Assembly (NCBI GenBank): GCA_002082245.2
Contig: NBTC02000001.1
Location: 1 to 64,000 of the forward strand
Length of the DNA stretch: 64,000 nt
Origin: Yersinia enterocolitica
GTDB taxonomy: Bacteria; Pseudomonadota; Gammaproteobacteria; Enterobacterales; Enterobacteriaceae
Reading direction: 5' to 3'
Numbering within the stretch: the first letter of the stretch is position 1; every line of letters starts with the position of its first letter. Below the pieces are notes generated by a model that was given only the letters and a program-made list of their open reading frames with translations, had not been told where the DNA came from and ran no database searches. A program made the position numbers and the translations under genes. This document shows positions 1 through 11,177 of this stretch, piece by piece.

Positions 1-865
1 ACAAAAAGTATAACCAGACATCTTCTATTTCATTTAACTTATTAATTTTTTTGCTGCTAGTGAGGTGTTTAAGAAAAAGACGCTCAGCAGCTTGCAACAA
101 TTGTAATTGACACAGTTTCTGTAAAAACAAGCCAAATTCCGATGTGGAACAGCTCGCATCAAGTGCATTAATGTCACAAAGTAATGATCCTTCAATAAAT
201 TCTAAAACAAACTCTCTTTTTTTGTAGCCAAAGTTACTGATCCAATCAATATAGACATCAACAGGAGAATTATCATTCAGCAAAAAATCTCGGTAACTTG
301 CACGTAATAACTTAGGATTTAACGCCAGTGTTTTTCCAAACAGTTTAGCTTTCAGAGCACAGTTAATACCTGAATTTATAAACTTTTGATCTGCCTGCTT
401 CTCGATCTGCTCAAGAAGCTCCTGTAATTCCTTTTTAACAACTTTATCAATTTTCTTTTTACGAATTAACTCTCGTAGGATCAGCACCAAATCACTTTCG
501 TCTGGAAATAATTTATGTACATAGGCAATTAATTCACGAAGATCAACTTTGGGATTCTGTACTATTTGCAGTATTTTATCCGTTTTTGATTCTGCATCTT
601 CTTCCAGAATATTTTCAAAACTCGATGACAGTTCTTCTGCTTTCTTCTCATATAACTTCCTATTATAAAATTGCGTCACAGCCGCTGACATTTCATCTGT
701 CGATTGTAAAAATGTCCATTGTTCTGATGCAGAAGATTCATCAACCACTTCAGACACATTCCGTCCAACACTGGAATCTGTCTGGGATGTAGCATTATCA
801 CGTCCACTATTTTTCCTCTGCATTCCTCCCGGAATATCTGCAAGAGGTGGTGTGTTAATTGCCAT
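1..865 (-). CDS. invE: InvE/SctW-like T3SS gatekeeper, 3' end outside window
   Basis: The minus-strand frame opens at an ATG at 863-865 and runs uninterrupted to the window edge, giving about 288 codons. The translation resembles Salmonella InvE: a short polar N-terminus, then blocks such as STDEMSAA, LVLILRELIR, INCALKAKLFGKTL and LEFIEGSLLCDI. In SPI-1 systems InvE (the YopN/TyeA or SctW family) controls the switch from translocator to effector export at the cytoplasmic face of the injectisome. The start overlaps the last codons and stop of invG by 11 bases, which fits translational coupling and the conserved order invF-invG-invE. The C-terminal part lies beyond position 1, so completeness cannot be judged. 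Confidence 0.85.
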   Translation of the reverse strand, partial: MAINTPPLADIPGGMQRKNSGRDNATSQTDSSVGRNVSEVVDESSASEQWTFLQSTDEMSAAVTQFYNRKLYEKKAEELSSSFENILEEDAESKTDKILQIVQNPKVDLRELIAYVHKLFPDESDLVLILRELIRKKKIDKVVKKELQELLEQIEKQADQKFINSGINCALKAKLFGKTLALNPKLLRASYRDFLLNDNSPVDVYIDWISNFGYKKREFVLEFIEGSLLCDINALDASCSTSEFGLFLQKLCQLQLLQAAERLFLKHLTSSKKINKLNEIEDVWLYFL

Positions 866-2585
866 TACGTTTTCCGCCTACTTCACGATTGATATAGGTA
901 TGAACCCATTTTTGCAGCAGTTCATCGTTGATATCTTTTTTGTTCTTTGTCGTTGTAGTGAGATTTTTCGCATCATTCTTAACATCATTAATGTCATGCA
1001 TTTGGTTTTCATCTATTTCCCTTGGTTGAATAAGAAATACTCGCACGGTATTGCTGGAATTTGAGCCTTCGTAGCGAAACAAACCGCCAATAAATGGGAT
1101 ACTACCCAGCAAAGGTATTTTCTTACTTTCCATGTTATTTGAGTCGCGTGTATATCCGCCAACCAATAAACTTTTACCCTGAGGAACTCGCGCAACAGTG
1201 CTAATAAGTGTCCTACCAACGTTAGGTAAACTATCTACGGTTTTGTTGGCGGAATCAGACTCGTTACCATCCTCAATGTTCAGTAATAACTCAATTTGGT
1301 TCCCCCGACTAAAACGAGGGAGCACACTGATCATTGTTCCGTAGGTGACTTCTTCTAAATTAGCCGTCCTTTCTCCGACCAATTTGGTATAAAACGTATG
1401 ATTATTATCAAATATGGCCGGTATATTTTCTTGAGTTAAAACCACCGGTCTTGACACCACCGACGCACGTTTTTTCTGTTCAAGTGCCTGAACCGCCGCA
1501 ATAAATCGCGAGCCATCTAATGTACTTATCGAACTGGATTGATTAAAAGAAACACCAACACGAGAGCCAATCGTCACACTGCCGGACCAGTCAGCTCCCA
1601 TCTGCTCGAGATCGCTTTTATCAATATCAATAATCCACAGAGACAACTCAATATGGCGTTTGGGCACATCAAGCGCTGTAACCAGTTTCTCAACGAAGTC
1701 AACCTGAGCAATCGAACCTTTTACCAGTAAACTGTTAGTCCCTGGATAGGCAATGATCTTGATATCTTCGGTGGATGAAGTGGCGCCTGAGGTGCTGATA
1801 GTTTCCAGTTTCAGCTCATTGGTCTCTTCATCCGCTAATGGGAACGCTGGCATCTTTGGAATAGCCCCGGCACGCACTTGCTGGTTGCTGGCCAGATCGG
1901 TCACCACATTAACTTTAGCTTGCTGGTTAACATCATTGTTTAATAACGATGCAACAACTTTCGCCAAACCTGGAATGACAATTTTCTCGCCACGAAGCTC
2001 ATAAGTACGATCAGTGACGAATGTATTAATAAGATGAATTATGCCAATCTTTTGTCGGCCAATTTCAATCCCATCACTATTCAGATCCATTAATTTTGAG
2101 GCATTAGTAACTAATTCGACATAAATAGGTGGTCCTGACACATAGAATGTACCGTTATTTCCGCCTTTTATGGTGTATCTCTCATCATACAAACCCGATT
2201 CTTTCAGGAATGCATTGAATTCACGAGGTGTCACATTCCTTAAACTAATTAATGCATTTCGCATTTCCGATGCATCGTAGATATAGATAGCCTTTCCGTC
2301 ACCATACCAGATCAACCCCATCTGTTTAGACAGCAAATCCAGCATGGCATAAGGATCGGATAAATCGAAATTTCCGCTTATTTGTTTTTTTGCCGCTAAT
2401 TTACTGACAATTACCGGTTTACCCGTAAAAGGCATAGTTGATTCAAAGAAACTTTTTAACCCCTCTTTATTTGCAACATAACCATAATTATCTGCAGCAT
2501 AAACAGCAGGTGTATATACAGCCAGGTTTGTAACCAGCAGCATAGGGACGATAAGTAATAATATATTCAGTGAAAGTTTATTCAT
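855..2585 (-). CDS. invG: T3SS outer-membrane secretin (InvG/SctC family)
   Basis: The predicted protein is 576 aa, close to the 562 aa of Salmonella InvG. It has a hydrophobic N-terminal signal (about residues 5-31), then N0/N1-type ring domains in the first 170 residues, a further N-domain, and a C-terminal secretin core (about 300-540) with VPQGKSLLVGGYTR and KIPLLGSIPFIGGLF, typical of secretin beta-barrels. The family forms the outer-membrane ring of the needle complex and usually needs a pilotin lipoprotein (InvH), which is not seen here. It lies 15 bases downstream of invF and overlaps invE, so the three are probably co-transcribed. No frameshift or internal stop is present, so it may be functional. 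Confidence 0.9.
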   Translation of the reverse strand: MNKLSLNILLLIVPMLLVTNLAVYTPAVYAADNYGYVANKEGLKSFFESTMPFTGKPVIVSKLAAKKQISGNFDLSDPYAMLDLLSKQMGLIWYGDGKAIYIYDASEMRNALISLRNVTPREFNAFLKESGLYDERYTIKGGNNGTFYVSGPPIYVELVTNASKLMDLNSDGIEIGRQKIGIIHLINTFVTDRTYELRGEKIVIPGLAKVVASLLNNDVNQQAKVNVVTDLASNQQVRAGAIPKMPAFPLADEETNELKLETISTSGATSSTEDIKIIAYPGTNSLLVKGSIAQVDFVEKLVTALDVPKRHIELSLWIIDIDKSDLEQMGADWSGSVTIGSRVGVSFNQSSSISTLDGSRFIAAVQALEQKKRASVVSRPVVLTQENIPAIFDNNHTFYTKLVGERTANLEEVTYGTMISVLPRFSRGNQIELLLNIEDGNESDSANKTVDSLPNVGRTLISTVARVPQGKSLLVGGYTRDSNNMESKKIPLLGSIPFIGGLFRYEGSNSSNTVRVFLIQPREIDENQMHDINDVKNDAKNLTTTTKNKKDINDELLQKWVHTYINREVGGKRNGN

Positions 2586-2600
2586 AATTGTATATTTCTA

Positions 2601-3350
2601 TCAGCATTTTTTACATAGCTCTCTCGGCGTTTTTCCTAACCGACTCTTTATGTCAGCAGAGAAATGTGAGGAGGAGGAGTATCCATATTTATAAGCCACA
2701 GAGGTCATATCACTTTTTCCTTCAATGATTTCGAGTACGGCTCTGGCCATTCTCCAACTGCACAGTTCAGCCTTAACTTTACCGCCTAATGCATAACTGC
2801 ATAATCGGCGGAAGTGGGAATAAGAGACGCCGTATACCCTCCCCAAATCGTACAATGTATTCTGGCTCATTGATTGTGATAACAAATATCTCACCAGATC
2901 ATAAAACTCTGACGTTCTAAGGAAATCACACAGAGGAGCGATCCATTCTTTTCTTTCAATATAGGCTGACAAAAACCACGATTCTGCTGTTGAACGGTTA
3001 TTTAGCAAATTCATTCCAGCTATATTAAGATAACTGAAGTGAAAATCATGAATTTTAGCAGTTTCTATATTCCTGGCTTCATCAATAAAAGCCAATAACT
3101 TACTTAATACATCAATTCTGACCTTGTGATAAATTAGAGTGCCATATGTAACTTTTATGTGAACGTGGTCGAGTAAAAGAAGACAATCACATTCTGCTTT
3201 CCAATTAATATTGTGTTTCCCCTGGGAAATGACCAATTGCACAGCAGTGTTTTCAGACATTTTTATTAGCCACAACTCTTGGTCGGGTAAAATATATGAT
3301 TTACCCTCTTTTAAAATATTTAACGGAAGTAGCATACCTTGTGCGATCAT
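2601..3350 (-). CDS. invF: AraC-family T3SS regulator (InvF-like)
   Basis: This 249-aa protein matches InvF in length and order. The N-terminal half includes the InvF-like stretch IDVLSKLLAFIDEA. The C-terminal ~100 residues form the double helix-turn-helix domain of AraC regulators, with YGVSYSHFRRLCSYALGGK and a second helix pair at YGYSSSSHFSADI. In Salmonella, InvF with the chaperone SicA activates effector and translocator genes. It is the first gene of the minus-strand invF-invG-invE cluster, so any promoter lies in 3351-3690. The chosen start (ATG complement at 3348-3350) gives a length like Salmonella InvF; no strong ribosome binding site distinguishes the alternatives. Confidence 0.85.
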   Translation of the reverse strand: MIAQGMLLPLNILKEGKSYILPDQELWLIKMSENTAVQLVISQGKHNINWKAECDCLLLLDHVHIKVTYGTLIYHKVRIDVLSKLLAFIDEARNIETAKIHDFHFSYLNIAGMNLLNNRSTAESWFLSAYIERKEWIAPLCDFLRTSEFYDLVRYLLSQSMSQNTLYDLGRVYGVSYSHFRRLCSYALGGKVKAELCSWRMARAVLEIIEGKSDMTSVAYKYGYSSSSHFSADIKSRLGKTPRELCKKC

Positions 3351-3806
3351 CGTTCACCTCCAGTATCAGACTTCTATTTTGTTACAAATCAGAGCAAGAA
3401 CATGATTGAATAATGATGAATATGATTTTTACTTTATAGAAAAAAATCTAATCGAAGCCATCTGGTTGATGTATCGGTCTATTTTTTAAAAAAATGCAGT
3501 GGCAGAATCTTTCCACAAATATTTTTTTACATGAAAATGTGATTTCTTTATATAACTTACCGTATTTTTGTGTTTCGGCTGACTTTGTCAGTATCATACC
3601 TATCGTCCAATATTCTGATATGGCGTTCTTCAACGCAGTTGCTGTTTTTATACTATTCGGTGTTAATAGCACACTAACTGAATCGCACTGAGTTTCTTGG
3701 AGACTAAACTCTTACCCAAATGACATCAAAATCAGCCAACCGTTATCCAACCGAACTGCGGGAACGCATAGTAAAGTGCATATTCTGGCCGATCGTGCCC
3801 CCCCCA
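3351..3806. other. invF upstream region and IS3 left-end remnant
   Basis: No gene is visible in 3351-3690, which is AT-rich and presumably holds the invF promoter. At about 3695-3775 there is a short degraded IS3-family left end: TTGGAGACTAAACT followed by an ATG at 3720 and codons reading MTSKSANRYPTELRERIV, which align with the start of the IS3 orfA proteins near 8850 and 63812. A run of eight C residues near 3798-3805 precedes the next element. Confidence 0.45.
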
Positions 3807-5570
<1,764 letters not shown>

Positions 5571-5964
5571 CAGATAAATGCGCTGCACGGTATGTTCCTG
5601 GAGTTCGGTGAAACAGTGAGAAAAGGACGGGCTTCTCTGGATAAAGCTGTACCCCTGGTACTGGAGCGTCTGAGAGAAAGGCTGCCTCCCTTCCTGATAG
5701 CCTTGCTGGAAGAGCAGCATCACAGGCTTAGTGACCTGGATGAGCAAATCAACGGCATCGAAAAACAGCTGAAAGCCGTGGCAAAACAAAATGAAGCCTG
5801 CCAGAAGTTGTTGGAAATCCCCGGCGTGGGGCCGCTGATCGCGACTGCCGCTGTAGCGACGATGGGAGAAGTGTCAGCCTTTAAGTCAGGGCGAGAGTTC
5901 GCCGCTTATGTAGGCCTGGTGCTGAAGCAAACGGGCTCTGGCGGTAAAGTTGCAAAATGGCGTC
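5571..5964 (+). pseudogene. IS110-family transposase, C-terminal fragment
   Basis: The frame through 5592-5964 encodes the transposase_20 region of IS110/IS1111 transposases: a helical stretch with DLDEQINGIEKQLK, then LLEIPGVGPLIATAAVATMG and GREFAAYVGLVLKQTGSGGK. The N-terminal DEDD (RuvC-like) domain is missing on the left, and on the right the frame runs into the IS21 end at 5965. It is a dead fragment. Confidence 0.7.
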
Positions 5965-6170
5965 TGAATCGATCACGGTTTGGCATTCGAATCGATCATG
6001 ATTTGGCATGCATCTCCGATCGCGATTTGGCATCACAATCGATCATGGTTTGGCATCCTGCCGATCACTCCGGGAATTAACTCTTTCTTACACGGTCTCC
6101 ATTGCTGATTTTTACGCCAATGGAGGCATCAATGTCCAAAAAGAGAAAAGCCAGGAGTTCCATGGAAACC
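5965..6170 (+). mobile_element. IS21-family left end with four transposase-site repeats and istA start
   Basis: Four copies of a ~20-bp motif ending in TTTGGCAT lie at about 5965-5986, 5989-6011, 6015-6034 and 6036-6058, each with an ATCGATCA-like core. Multiple subterminal repeats are the usual transposase-binding arrangement of IS21 ends. An ATG at 6132 opens MSKKRKARSSMET, a plausible IstA N-terminus, before the sequence is cut at 6171 by an IS3 end. IstA and IstB remnants of an IS21 element reappear on the minus strand at 62439-63759. Confidence 0.6.
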
Positions 6171-6212
6171 TGAACCGCCCCGGTTTTCTTGGAGAGTTTT
6201 TGAACCCGTTGT

Positions 6213-7103
6213 TCACGCGGCCAGATCTTTGCCAGCATGTGAAGCATAGTAGCCTTTTTCTGCTTCCATCGGCGGGATATGGCCCAGGCGTTCCAACAGT
6301 CTGCGATTGTTAAACCAGTCCACCCATTCCAGCGTCGCCAGCTCTACATCCTGACGCGTTTTCCAACTTTTTCGGTGGATCACTTCAGCCTTGTACAGAC
6401 CGTTAACGCTTTCAGCCAGCGCGTTGTCGTAAGAATCACCCGTACTGCCCGTCGACGCCAACAACTCAGCATCTTTCAGCCGTTGCGTGTACGCCAGCGA
6501 CACATACTGGGAACCTTTATCACTGTGATGGATGGTGCCCGAAGGCCGTCTGAACCATAGAGCCTGCTCCAGCGCATCCAGCACGAAGGTCGTTTCCATC
6601 GTTGATGAGGTTCGCCAACCTACGATAACCCCGGCAAACACATCGATAATGAACGCCACATACGCGAAGCCCTGCCAGGTGCTGACGTAGGTAAAATCTG
6701 CTACCCACAGCTGGTTCGGGCGTTCCGCCACGAATTGACGGTTTACCAAATCGCGTGGGGTCTCAGTGGCTTTGTTGCTGCGCGTCGTCTTAACACCTAT
6801 GCCACGTATTACCCCCTTTATTTTCAGCTTTTTCATCAGGCGCACCACTGTACATCTGGCCACGTGGAACCCTTCGCGTTTTAACTGTTGCCAGACTTTA
6901 CGGTACCCGTAAACACGGTAGTTTTCTTCAAAAACACGCTGTATTTCCGGCATAAGCTGACCATCACTCTTGTCCCGGTGACTGCGATGCTCAGGATGTT
7001 GCCGACGTTGTTGATGCCAGTAATACGTTGACGGGGCTATGTCCAGTTCATGACATATCGGCTCGATCCCATGTTCATCGCTTAGATTTTCCAGAAACGG
7101 CAT
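6213..7103 (-). CDS. IS3-family transposase OrfB
   Basis: The 296-aa protein has the IS3 HTH_21 region (YRVYGYRKVWQQLKREG) followed by the rve core. DDE residues are seen in LWVADFTYVST (Asp), TIHHSDKGSQYVS (Asp) and NALAESVNGLYKAE (Glu). The upstream end of the gene is disconnected from orfA by the IS110 inserted about 25 bp before the start, so the programmed OrfAB fusion can no longer be made from this copy. Confidence 0.8.
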   Translation of the reverse strand: MPFLENLSDEHGIEPICHELDIAPSTYYWHQQRRQHPEHRSHRDKSDGQLMPEIQRVFEENYRVYGYRKVWQQLKREGFHVARCTVVRLMKKLKIKGVIRGIGVKTTRSNKATETPRDLVNRQFVAERPNQLWVADFTYVSTWQGFAYVAFIIDVFAGVIVGWRTSSTMETTFVLDALEQALWFRRPSGTIHHSDKGSQYVSLAYTQRLKDAELLASTGSTGDSYDNALAESVNGLYKAEVIHRKSWKTRQDVELATLEWVDWFNNRRLLERLGHIPPMEAEKGYYASHAGKDLAA

Positions 7104-7129
7104 TATTTCTTCCAGTGGCGGTCAATGGA

Positions 7130-8546
7130 ATGGACGCCTCCCCCTTAACGAGGATTCAGCGTATAACGGAGGAATATAGCATAGTCGGCAACCGTAAAAT
7201 GAAGGAGATAGCTATGAGCAATATAACCCTGATTGGTATCGACCTGGCTAAGAACGTATTTCATCTACATGCAGTTGATGACAAAGGTAAACAGATGAAA
7301 GTGACTAAGCTGTCACGCCTGAAACTTGCCGAGTATTTATACCGCAGTGAACCGGTAATCGTCGCAATGGAGGCTTGTGCAAGTGCCCACTACTGGGGAC
7401 GGCTTTGTACATCACTGGGCCATGAGGCTCGTCTGATATCTCCGCAGTTCGTCAAGCCATTTGTCAAATCCAACAAAAATGATCGTAATGACGCACGGGC
7501 AATCTGCGAAGCTGCACTGCGTCCTGATATGAATTTTGTTCCCGTCAAAACAGTCGAGCAGCAAGCTGTACTGAGTCTTCACAGAGTTCGTGAAATGCTG
7601 ATAGGCCAAAGAACGGCAACCATCAATCAGTTCAGGGGATTACTCACCGAGTTTGGATTACCTGCACCCACAGGGCGTAGGGCGCTATTCAGTATGATCC
7701 CCGCTATGATTGAAGATCTCCGAAAAATTTCACCCGCATTTCTCATTACTTGCATTAGTCAACAATGGGAACATCTCAGACAACTGGAACAACATATCAA
7801 CGAAGTCACTCATCAGATTGAAATGCATGCCCGCCAGTCTGATATTGCACGCCGCTTGCAAACAATTCCAGGTATTGGCCCAATCACAGCTTCAGCACTG
7901 GATGCCTACGTTGGTAAGGCCACTCAGTTCAGAACAGGGCGACAACTGGCCGCCTGGTTGGGGTTGGTGCCCCGACAGCATTCAACAGGAGGGAAATCTG
8001 TGTTGTTGGGGACCAGCAAGCGCGGAAACAGTTATTTGCGCCAGCTGTTTGTTCATGGAGCCAGAGCAGTTGTATCTGTAGTATGCCGTTCTCCCGATGC
8101 GAGCAAGCAGGACAAAACTATTACGGGTTGGCTGACCAGAAAGCATATGAATGTAGCCGTAGTGGCTATGGCAAACCGAAATGCACGCATTGCCTGGGCC
8201 GTCATAGCCCACGAGCGTAGCTTCGACAATAATTATCGGGAACAACTGACCAACCAGTTACTCCCGGGCTGACAGAAAATATTTGATGTGTTCCTTTCCT
8301 GATTGCTACAGGTGATTTATTGACGTGATGGCGTAGACAGGTCAGACCGGTGTTGGCAAAACCCGTGGAGCTCGATAGTCAGAATTTATTGAATTAAGAC
8401 TGAGCGGTCGTTTGGGAGCCAACAAGCAGATTCCATTATGGGCAGCGTATAGTCAAATAAACGCACAAACAGCCCGAATATACGACTGCGATCTTCACCT
8501 TCTGCATCAAAACAAAAAAATCACTTGGCAAAAAGGAGGCGTCCAT
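7130..8546 (+). mobile_element. IS110-family (IS1111-type) element
   Basis: Inverted ATGGACGCCTCC motifs lie at 7130 and, complemented, end at 8546. Subterminal inverted repeats of this kind are a feature of the IS1111 subgroup. The element contains one transposase gene (7214-8272) and about 270 bp of non-coding DNA after it, in which I see no further gene. It interrupts the surrounding IS3 element between orfA and orfB. Confidence 0.75.
7214..8272 (+). CDS. IS110-family transposase
   Basis: The start at 7214 follows AAGGAG at 7202-7207 and gives MSNITLIGIDLAKNVFHLHA, the usual IS110 N-terminus with the first catalytic Asp. KNDRNDARAICEA carries further acidic residues of the DEDD site. The C-terminal transposase_20 domain has LQTIPGIGPITASAL and the conserved Ser region around STGGKSVLLGTSKRGN. 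At about 352 aa with no stops it appears intact. IS110 enzymes move through a circular intermediate without DDE chemistry. Confidence 0.9.
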   Translation: MSNITLIGIDLAKNVFHLHAVDDKGKQMKVTKLSRLKLAEYLYRSEPVIVAMEACASAHYWGRLCTSLGHEARLISPQFVKPFVKSNKNDRNDARAICEAALRPDMNFVPVKTVEQQAVLSLHRVREMLIGQRTATINQFRGLLTEFGLPAPTGRRALFSMIPAMIEDLRKISPAFLITCISQQWEHLRQLEQHINEVTHQIEMHARQSDIARRLQTIPGIGPITASALDAYVGKATQFRTGRQLAAWLGLVPRQHSTGGKSVLLGTSKRGNSYLRQLFVHGARAVVSVVCRSPDASKQDKTITGWLTRKHMNVAVVAMANRNARIAWAVIAHERSFDNNYREQLTNQLLPG

Positions 8547-8853
8547 ATACGAGCTCCGCCTGGGCAAAATACGCTGAAGCCTGACGCAAGATATCGTTGC
8601 TGCGGCGCAGTTCACGGTTCTCGCGCTCTAACTCTTTTAGGCGCAGGCGTTCATTGGTTGTTAGAGCCGTTGTTGGTGAAGGGGTATGTTGTTCATGCTG
8701 ACGCATCCAGGCGCGCAAAGTGTCAGCATGACAACCGATTTTCGGGGCAATCGCTCTGACAGCGTCAAGCTCCGTCGAATACTCGCCGCGGTGATCCAAA
8801 ACCAATCTCACTGCCCGTTCGCGTAATTCAGGTGAATAACGATTTGATGACAT
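8547..8853 (-). pseudogene. IS3-family OrfA, 3' end cut by IS110
   Basis: The protein begins MSSNRYSPELRERAVRLVLD, the standard start of this IS3 OrfA group, with a helix-turn-helix and then a zipper region (RLKELERENRELRRSNDIL). The IS110 inserted at 8546 replaces the last residues; the open frame continues into the IS110 end as far as 8521. An identical N-terminus is seen at 63812. Confidence 0.75.
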
Positions 8854-8908
8854 TTGAGTCTCCTTTTAACGACTAGTTTAGTCTCCAGGATCCCCGGGGC
8901 GGTTCACA

Positions 8909-9046
8909 TTTTCTGTCGATTGCCCGGCAGATATACAGTGTATTGGTCTGCAGTTTATTCGTGCGTGTGGTTATAAGGTTCATCCTGACGCATTTGGTGG
9001 ACTCATCTTATGGGCTGATCCTTTACACCCGTCTGACAATGACTAA
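8909..9046 (+). pseudogene. C-terminal remnant of an unknown gene
   Basis: A plus-strand frame enters directly from the IS3 end and runs about 45 codons to a stop at 9044-9046, with CIGLQFIRACGYKVHPDAF in the middle. It has no start codon and overlaps the tniQ stop by a few bases in convergent orientation. I do not recognise the family. It may be what is left of cargo next to the tni module. Confidence 0.3.
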
Positions 9047-10263
9047 AGCATGAGAGTCTGTGGTAACAAGCTGCTGCAGGTTAGCAACTGTTTGCTGTCA
9101 GTATTTTCCATATTATGCCCGCTCGCGGGCGTAGCCGGGGATAAGAATTCCAGCGGGATGTCCTCTTTCACAAACAGTGCGTAGATCTCTTCCCGGTCCG
9201 TAAATGTTGTTTTCCCATACATCAGGATATGAAACAACGAGCGAGCCACCTTTGGCTCCTGTCTTGCCCTGGCGATAGACTGCCTTACATCTAGGTGGAA
9301 TTCTCGTCTGAGGTTTTCGCAGGCGGTCAGGCCGTTTGTGAAATCCCCTTGCGGCTCTGCCAGAAATAGCTCCGCAAACTTGCCTTCCGGCTGTAGTGCC
9401 CCTTCACCCAGCAACACGACGGCATAGGCGGCAGCCTCTAGCATGCCCAACTGATCCTGAAGAGGCAGCATCTCAAAATGGCTGTTCGTACATAATGGAT
9501 AATGACTTTTTTCCCAAATACAAAGCAGGTTTTTAGTATAGGAACGGCTGCGGACGAGCGGCATGCTCAGCTCGTCCAGCAGCGTACGTAAAAGCCGAAA
9601 CCATAATCCGGCATGCACCCGGCGCCGGGGGAGGTCCACATGACCCACTGTGAGTGCCTGCCAAGTCAGACGGTCCATGACGGAAACGGCAAAACTGGCT
9701 TGCCGTAAATTGCCGGGGATCTTTACCCACCGATGAAAAAGTCCGAATTTTTCGCGATAGGACTCCAGCCAGCACCCGTGTATGGGGCAACTTAACATCA
9801 GGGGAAGTTTCCATGCCAGTAGTAATGCTCCCTCAGAGGGCCTGTCACCTAAACACTGGGGGCAAGCCCTGTGGATCGCCTCCGAGGGGATCCAGGCCTG
9901 CCATTGCGTGTGCGGCTTTACCTTTCGGTATGACGCCGACATCAACACCGACAACTGTGAGACATAGGTTTTTTGTGCTGAGGGGATATTGTCATCCATG
10001 CTGTCCAACAGCCAGGGTATCCAGCCGGATAAATGCATACCTCGAAGTTGCGCAAGCGTCAGCCCGCTTTTGTCTGATAAAGCATCGAGCAGTGAGGCTG
10101 ATGGCGTTGTGTCGAGTTTATCCACGGTGTTATTACCGGTACAGTGTGCCAACAGTTCGCGTCGATCCAGCCGGTAACGGTGGGCGACCCGATCAAGCCA
10201 GGACGATAAAGCCTCCCCTTCGACAGGTTCGGGGTGCAATGGCCACCGAAGTATGGGGTTCAT
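9043..10263 (-). CDS. tniQ: Transposition protein TniQ
   Basis: The 406-aa protein matches the TniQ family of Tn402/Tn5053 elements. It starts with the N-terminal PEGEALSSWLDRVA-like segment (here PVEGEALSSWLDRVAHRY) and has the zinc-ligand motif ACPQCLG...CPIHGCWL around residues 135-165. In Tn5053 TniQ is required for transposition together with TniA and TniB, and in Tn7-like systems it links targeting to the transposase. The start overlaps the tniB stop by 4 bases, so the genes are coupled. No tniR resolvase is seen; the downstream end of the module is cut by an IS3 at 8906. Confidence 0.85.
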   Translation of the reverse strand: MNPILRWPLHPEPVEGEALSSWLDRVAHRYRLDRRELLAHCTGNNTVDKLDTTPSASLLDALSDKSGLTLAQLRGMHLSGWIPWLLDSMDDNIPSAQKTYVSQLSVLMSASYRKVKPHTQWQAWIPSEAIHRACPQCLGDRPSEGALLLAWKLPLMLSCPIHGCWLESYREKFGLFHRWVKIPGNLRQASFAVSVMDRLTWQALTVGHVDLPRRRVHAGLWFRLLRTLLDELSMPLVRSRSYTKNLLCIWEKSHYPLCTNSHFEMLPLQDQLGMLEAAAYAVVLLGEGALQPEGKFAELFLAEPQGDFTNGLTACENLRREFHLDVRQSIARARQEPKVARSLFHILMYGKTTFTDREEIYALFVKEDIPLEFLSPATPASGHNMENTDSKQLLTCSSLLPQTLML

Positions 10264-11177
10264 CGCAATTCCCGTTCAAATTGCCGGCGTCGCTCTGTGG
10301 GACCGGTATAATCAGACAGACTGAGTGTCCTGTGGCTGATCGCCTCCTCGCCGCTTTCTACAGCAACGACGGCTGCCGATGTCAGAAGCTGTGACAGCTC
10401 ACCGATAGTGCCTTCGCAGCGGGCAAGCAGGTAACGAGCCATATCTTGTGTAGCAATCAGGGAGCGCTGCCTCAACGGGAGTGAAGTGGCGAAGCTGGCC
10501 AGCAGAGAGCAGCAGTTATCGTCAGCTTCCCACAGGGGTAATATTACAGGGTGAAACCGGTTTTCCAGTTGATCATCCGAGCGGATAGCCAGATAGGCAT
10601 CACGCGTTCCCACGCCGACGATGGGGATGCGCAGTTCATTCCCCAGGAAACGCAACAGGTTGAGAAACTCCCTTCGGTTAACGCTGTTTCCCGCCAGTAT
10701 GTTATGCAATTCATCGATAATCAGTATGCGCACACCAACACGTCTGAGCAGGGATAAAGCCAGTTGCTCCATTTCTGACAGTCTTTGCCGAGGGCGTACC
10801 GGCGCGCCTATGGCGGCAAGCAATGCGAGGTAGAAGCGGCTCACAGAAGGCTCAGAAGGCATTTGCACACTGATAACGGGGGTCCACTCCTGGTTAGCAC
10901 TGGAGGTCGCAGGATGTGTTCGGCGAAATCTCTCCACAACCATCGATTTACCGTTATTGGTGGGACCAATCAATAACAGGTTAGGCATCCGCTGTTTTTG
11001 CGGCCAAGCATAGAGGTTTTCCAACTGGCTTAGTACATCCGGTGCTAAAGGGTAACCTATCCAGCGGTCGGTGCGAATTCGCTGGATCCGTTCAACTGCT
11101 GGCAGTCTTGCTATTTCCTGCACTGCGGGTAAAAGATGGGAAAGGTCAATGAGTGGAAAGGCGTCCATAATTACCAC
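10260..11177 (-). CDS. tniB: Transposition ATPase TniB
   Basis: The protein is a 305-aa AAA+ ATPase of the TniB/TnsC class. Walker A is GPTNNGKS near residue 88 and Walker B is ILIIDELHN near residue 170, with the conserved Asn-rich sensor region after it. TniB binds target DNA and activates the TniA transposase. It overlaps both neighbours (tniA stop at 11171 and tniQ start at 10263), as in the tniABQ operon. No lesions are visible. Confidence 0.85.
   Translation of the reverse strand: MVIMDAFPLIDLSHLLPAVQEIARLPAVERIQRIRTDRWIGYPLAPDVLSQLENLYAWPQKQRMPNLLLIGPTNNGKSMVVERFRRTHPATSSANQEWTPVISVQMPSEPSVSRFYLALLAAIGAPVRPRQRLSEMEQLALSLLRRVGVRILIIDELHNILAGNSVNRREFLNLLRFLGNELRIPIVGVGTRDAYLAIRSDDQLENRFHPVILPLWEADDNCCSLLASFATSLPLRQRSLIATQDMARYLLARCEGTIGELSQLLTSAAVVAVESGEEAISHRTLSLSDYTGPTERRRQFERELR

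Larger units (their letters stand above)
6171..8906 (-). mobile_element. IS3-family element (IS407-like ends) split by an IS110
   Basis: The ends are TGAACCGCCCCGG at 6171 and its complement ending at 8906. The same end starts another copy at 63760. orfB (6213-7103) and orfA (8547-8853) lie on the minus strand and are separated by an IS110 element at 7130-8546. No convincing target duplication flanks the ends. Confidence 0.8.
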
